A DNA stretch of 25,300 nucleotides from UBA6065 sp038063975. GTDB lineage: Bacteria > Patescibacteriota > Minisyncoccia > Phycocordibacterales > UBA6065. This document shows positions 24,001-25,300 of the stretch, one piece after another (position 1 is the stretch's first letter; each line of letters begins with the position of its first letter). The position numbers and the translations under genes are program-made. The notes under the pieces are model-generated. The model saw only the letters and a list, made by a program, of their open reading frames with translations, searched no databases and had not been told where the DNA came from. The DNA is taken from positions 1 through 25,300 of the forward strand of contig JBBTTY010000025.1 of assembly GCA_038063975.1 (NCBI GenBank), given 5' to 3'.

Positions 24001-25300
24001 TCGGGACGACGAGTCCCGTGTCGAAGCTCTCTGTTTTGGGTGAATCTGCCTTTGCGGGGGGTGCTAGTGTAGGTATAGGGTATGCGGGTACGGCTGCGCC
24101 AACAGGTGGATTAATAATACAAGGCAACATCGGCATCGGGACGACGAATCCTAGCTCTCTATTTCATTTATCATCATCAGCCTCAACGCGCACATTTACA
24201 TATGAGGCTGCAGCGGCCGATAACTCTGGTCCATTGTTTGATATTCGCAAGGCTAGAGGAACTGTTGCTTCTCCAACTCTCGTTTCAGACGGTGATGATG
24301 TGGCAGCGTTCAATTTTTCAGGATATGACGGTGCGGCATATCAGGTGCTCGGACAGATTAAGGCAGAAGTTGATGGAACCGCAGCGGCAGGCGATATGCC
24401 AGGAAGGATTTCATTCTTAACGGCGGCTGATGGCGGAACTACTTTAAGTACGCAGATGACGATAAAAAATAGCGGCAACGTCGGCATCGGGACGACCAGT
24501 CCGGGGTATAAATTAGCTGTGGAAGGTAGTGTGGGTTTTCCAACCATAACAAGTGGTGCTGGAACCGCTTATATTTGTACCACACTTGCATCTGGTCTAA
24601 TTTCTTCATCTACTTCAGCTTGTAACCCATCATCAGTTCGTTTCAAAGATAATGTTTCAAATCTCTCATACGGTCTCTCTGATGTGATGACCTTGAGATC
24701 AGTTGCATTTAATTACAAACCGGAACTTCTCATATCGGGTAATCAAGTCGGTTTCATAGCTGAAGAAGTAGTAAATGTAATACCGGAAATAGTTGGTTAT
24801 GATTCAGAAGGTCTACCTAGCAATGTGGATTATGCCAAACTGACACCTGTATTGGTGAACGCTATCCAAGAATTAAATTTGAATTTAGGACAGATTATGA
24901 CAGAAGAAGGAGATTTGAGTGTTGGCACAACCACTATCGTATCTCTGGAAGGTAATGTTGGCATAGGCACAAGTACTCCCGAATACAAATTACACGTCAT
25001 AGGTGATGTGGCCGCTACTTCATTCGTCAATATTTCTACAAGAGAAGCAAAGAAGGATATTGAATATTTAAACAATGATTCAAAAGGTTCAATTTTGACA
25101 AAAATAAAAGACGTAGGTATTGCTCAATATCGTTATGCCAATGAAGATCAATCAAACCCTCTACGTCTAGGACTGATAGCGGAAGAAGCTCCTAGTGAGG
25201 TGTTGTCGGCTAATGGTAAAGGAGTAGACGTCTACAAACTCTCCACATTCATCCTAGCAGGCGTGCAGGAGCTGGATAAGCGATTTGTGACACTGGAAAC
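21009..25300 (+). CDS. Membrane-anchored fibre protein: N-terminal helix-turn-helix, one TM span, 'NVGIGTTSP' repeats, two S74-type chaperone domains (3' truncated by window edge)
   Basis: The frame is open from the ATG at 21009 to the window end (1430 codons, no stop). Residues about 10-50 resemble an excisionase/MerR-type HTH_17 domain ('FISSKRASELGSYTQDYIGQ', then 'IGRSWFVSEESLLNY'). A Lys-rich stretch leads to one hydrophobic span (about 141-161, 'IAVLLSASLVAGGYFIS'). Residues 165-505 are Ser/Thr-rich and helical. From about 507 to 1320 nine 'VGIGTT/VGIGTS' repeats are interspersed with beta-rich fibre modules. Residues about 1205-1290 ('SVRFKDNVSNL', 'VGFIAEEVVNVIPEIV', 'VDYAKLTPVLVNAIQELN') and about 1343 to the end ('TREAKKDIEYL', 'LGLIAEEAP', 'KLSTFILAGVQELDKRF') both match the endosialidase-type intramolecular chaperone (Peptidase_S74) pattern, which trimerises phage tail fibres and then cleaves itself off. 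Probable role: a trimeric surface fibre for host contact (inference). No signal peptide; the TM span would serve as a signal anchor. Confidence 0.85.
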   Translation, partial: MSQPLYFEGKKFISSKRASELGSYTQDYIGQLIRSKKIEARMIGRSWFVSEESLLNYQQSFNGEISGRPEIDSEKIKTISGDEIVAIKNPPISPYRPLSYQNDDRQLIPDIKKSFQSLQPRKKVSLKKFFTNPHRLAEIGNKSIAVLLSASLVAGGYFISDAKNATAVFGFLNETGENLNTAIIETFDDLTLFTKTLTIDYVETLMDAGKYSHSGISSAYLGGKAIMNAYDDILSKTGVLAYDAVLDPVGTIRNMEDAIRDMGGTYIAFLYRTGGKLSDSRDFLTEFDLAQFGQNIANQSLAAVSTAASTISNPLNNLNKTFERIAVALYKGINRTFGQKSQKNIASDDGIMLAPVPKISTSTPSRVRIADSSTSTPIVSSNISSTLTKSSPVLVTTNYYVPANTVTRSELSLMRSELLATINSISRSTARNTTNVERVYDNIDLGNFSGSDIAKANITGSTFSGTTVLATQLTVTGGDSANLLTSTFGGNSNFGNGTLFVNSPNRQVGIGTTSPFTLFSVGGNAYIGGNLTATGTISFANLTGSASTTLQNFTFVNATGTSATTTNIFSTTASSTNLFSSLLNIGGNALAVTAARNVGIGTTSPTANLELLQNTNGTAIISAYRITDTAPSGDFISYMNRAGTQLFRVDNSGNLLAGGIVNSGSQTITSTSQPQFRVQYDSSNEITQSITSTGSTTIALNGSAPALIFTPQTNRATSFQFTNATSFPILSIDTSNQRVGIGTTTPGQKLSVAGDILGHNLIASYFTSTTSTASIFPNFTSSFSTTTSATSTNSFSTTASSTNLFSSLLTVAGNGLIVDSSRNVGIGTTSPQRLLTVTNAGVTDQIMLEDTAAIAGQHYGSIGFSRGLMSFNTMSDAYATTSRMVIDNQGNVGIGTTAPTHALTIASATADAVAASLAFHKSRSGGVITTGDDLLSIRGYGHDGTNLDTQGAKIVFDTTGTIAANRIPTEIQFWTAAGSANDDISQKMVIDKSGNVGIGTTSPVSKLSVLGESAFAGGASVGIGYAGTAAPTGGLIIQGNIGIGTTNPSSLFHLSSSASTRTFTYEAAAADNSGPLFDIRKARGTVASPTLVSDGDDVAAFNFSGYDGAAYQVLGQIKAEVDGTAAAGDMPGRISFLTAADGGTTLSTQMTIKNSGNVGIGTTSPGYKLAVEGSVGFPTITSGAGTAYICTTLASGLISSSTSACNPSSVRFKDNVSNLSYGLSDVMTLRSVAFNYKPELLISGNQVGFIAEEVVNVIPEIVGYDSEGLPSNVDYAKLTPVLVNAIQELNLNLGQIMTEEGDLSVGTTTIVSLEGNVGIGTSTPEYKLHVIGDVAATSFVNISTREAKKDIEYLNNDSKGSILTKIKDVGIAQYRYANEDQSNPLRLGLIAEEAPSEVLSANGKGVDVYKLSTFILAGVQELDKRFVTLE
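22527..24977 (+). repeat. Dispersed near-identical DNA repeats encoding 'VGIGTT' in the fibre gene
   Basis: Nine peptide repeats start near 22527, 22797, 23220, 23475, 23679, 23991, 24126, 24477 and 24954. Six of these use almost the same codons, GTCGGCATCGGGACGACG: 22530-22547, 23478-23495, 23682-23699, 23994-24011, and one-base variants at 24129-24146 and 24480-24497. The others use different codons, for example GGCATAGGCACAACC. Confidence 0.85.

Noticed and set aside
22325..25075. Minus-strand frames in the fibre gene with a repeated 'VVPMPT' peptide.
   Set aside because: This is the reverse-complement reading of the GTCGGCATCGGGACGACG repeats. The plus strand is open throughout with recognisable domains.

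Overview
The window looks like a piece of a small-genome Candidate Phyla Radiation bacterium (Patescibacteria, probably Parcubacteria-like). This is inferred from gene content and style, not from a marker tree. Genes are tightly packed, translation proteins are short (EF-Ts of 152 aa, RF1 of 316 aa), Shine-Dalgarno sites are nearly absent, and there are secreted proteins with Cys-rich 'GQYWNGTACV' repeats and 'NVGIGTTSP' fibre repeats. UGA acts as a normal stop (the oxidase and prfA end in it), so the UGA-recoded CPR lineages are unlikely.

Layout. 1-1345: the end of lemA and a TPM-domain membrane protein, separated by a nested palindromic element. 1399-1486: tRNA-Ser(GGA). 1497-5022 (minus): a small membrane protein followed by a 1085-aa secreted Cys-rich protein. 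5165-6312: a bacterial PH-domain membrane protein and a PAP2 phosphatase. 6316-9892: a PfkB sugar kinase (minus) divergent from class II aldolase plus an FAD-linked (D-lactate-type) dehydrogenase, a small carbon-metabolism island. 9949-12168: ribosomal protein L25, a palindromic element, and a secreted coiled-coil lytic transglycosylase. 12207-15198: L31 type B, RF1, S2, EF-Ts, a small membrane protein and tRNA-Thr(UGU), a translation cluster. 15232-20214: a PheS fused to an FDX-ACB domain (minus), gyrB (plus) and typA/bipA (minus). 20263-20553 (minus): a small coiled-coil protein. 20554-21008: a divergent intergenic region holding another palindromic element. 21009 to the window end: an open reading frame of more than 1430 codons encoding a cytoplasmic helix-turn-helix domain, one membrane span, and a long fibre with two endosialidase-type (S74) chaperone domains.

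Four observations stand out. (1) A family of dispersed palindromic elements has conserved core words but outer arms and inner hairpins that differ in sequence between copies while remaining perfectly self-complementary. One copy is nested inside another, one is read through as the N-terminus of the TPM protein, and one merges with a promoter. (2) The phenylalanyl-tRNA synthetase has the single-chain architecture of mitochondrial PheRS (catalytic domain plus FDX-ACB) with no pheT beside it. (3) Most transcription units start with a -10 box, usually of extended TGnTAnnnT type, only 6-9 nt before the start codon, which implies leaderless mRNAs. (4) The last gene joins a DNA-binding-type domain to a surface fibre across the membrane.
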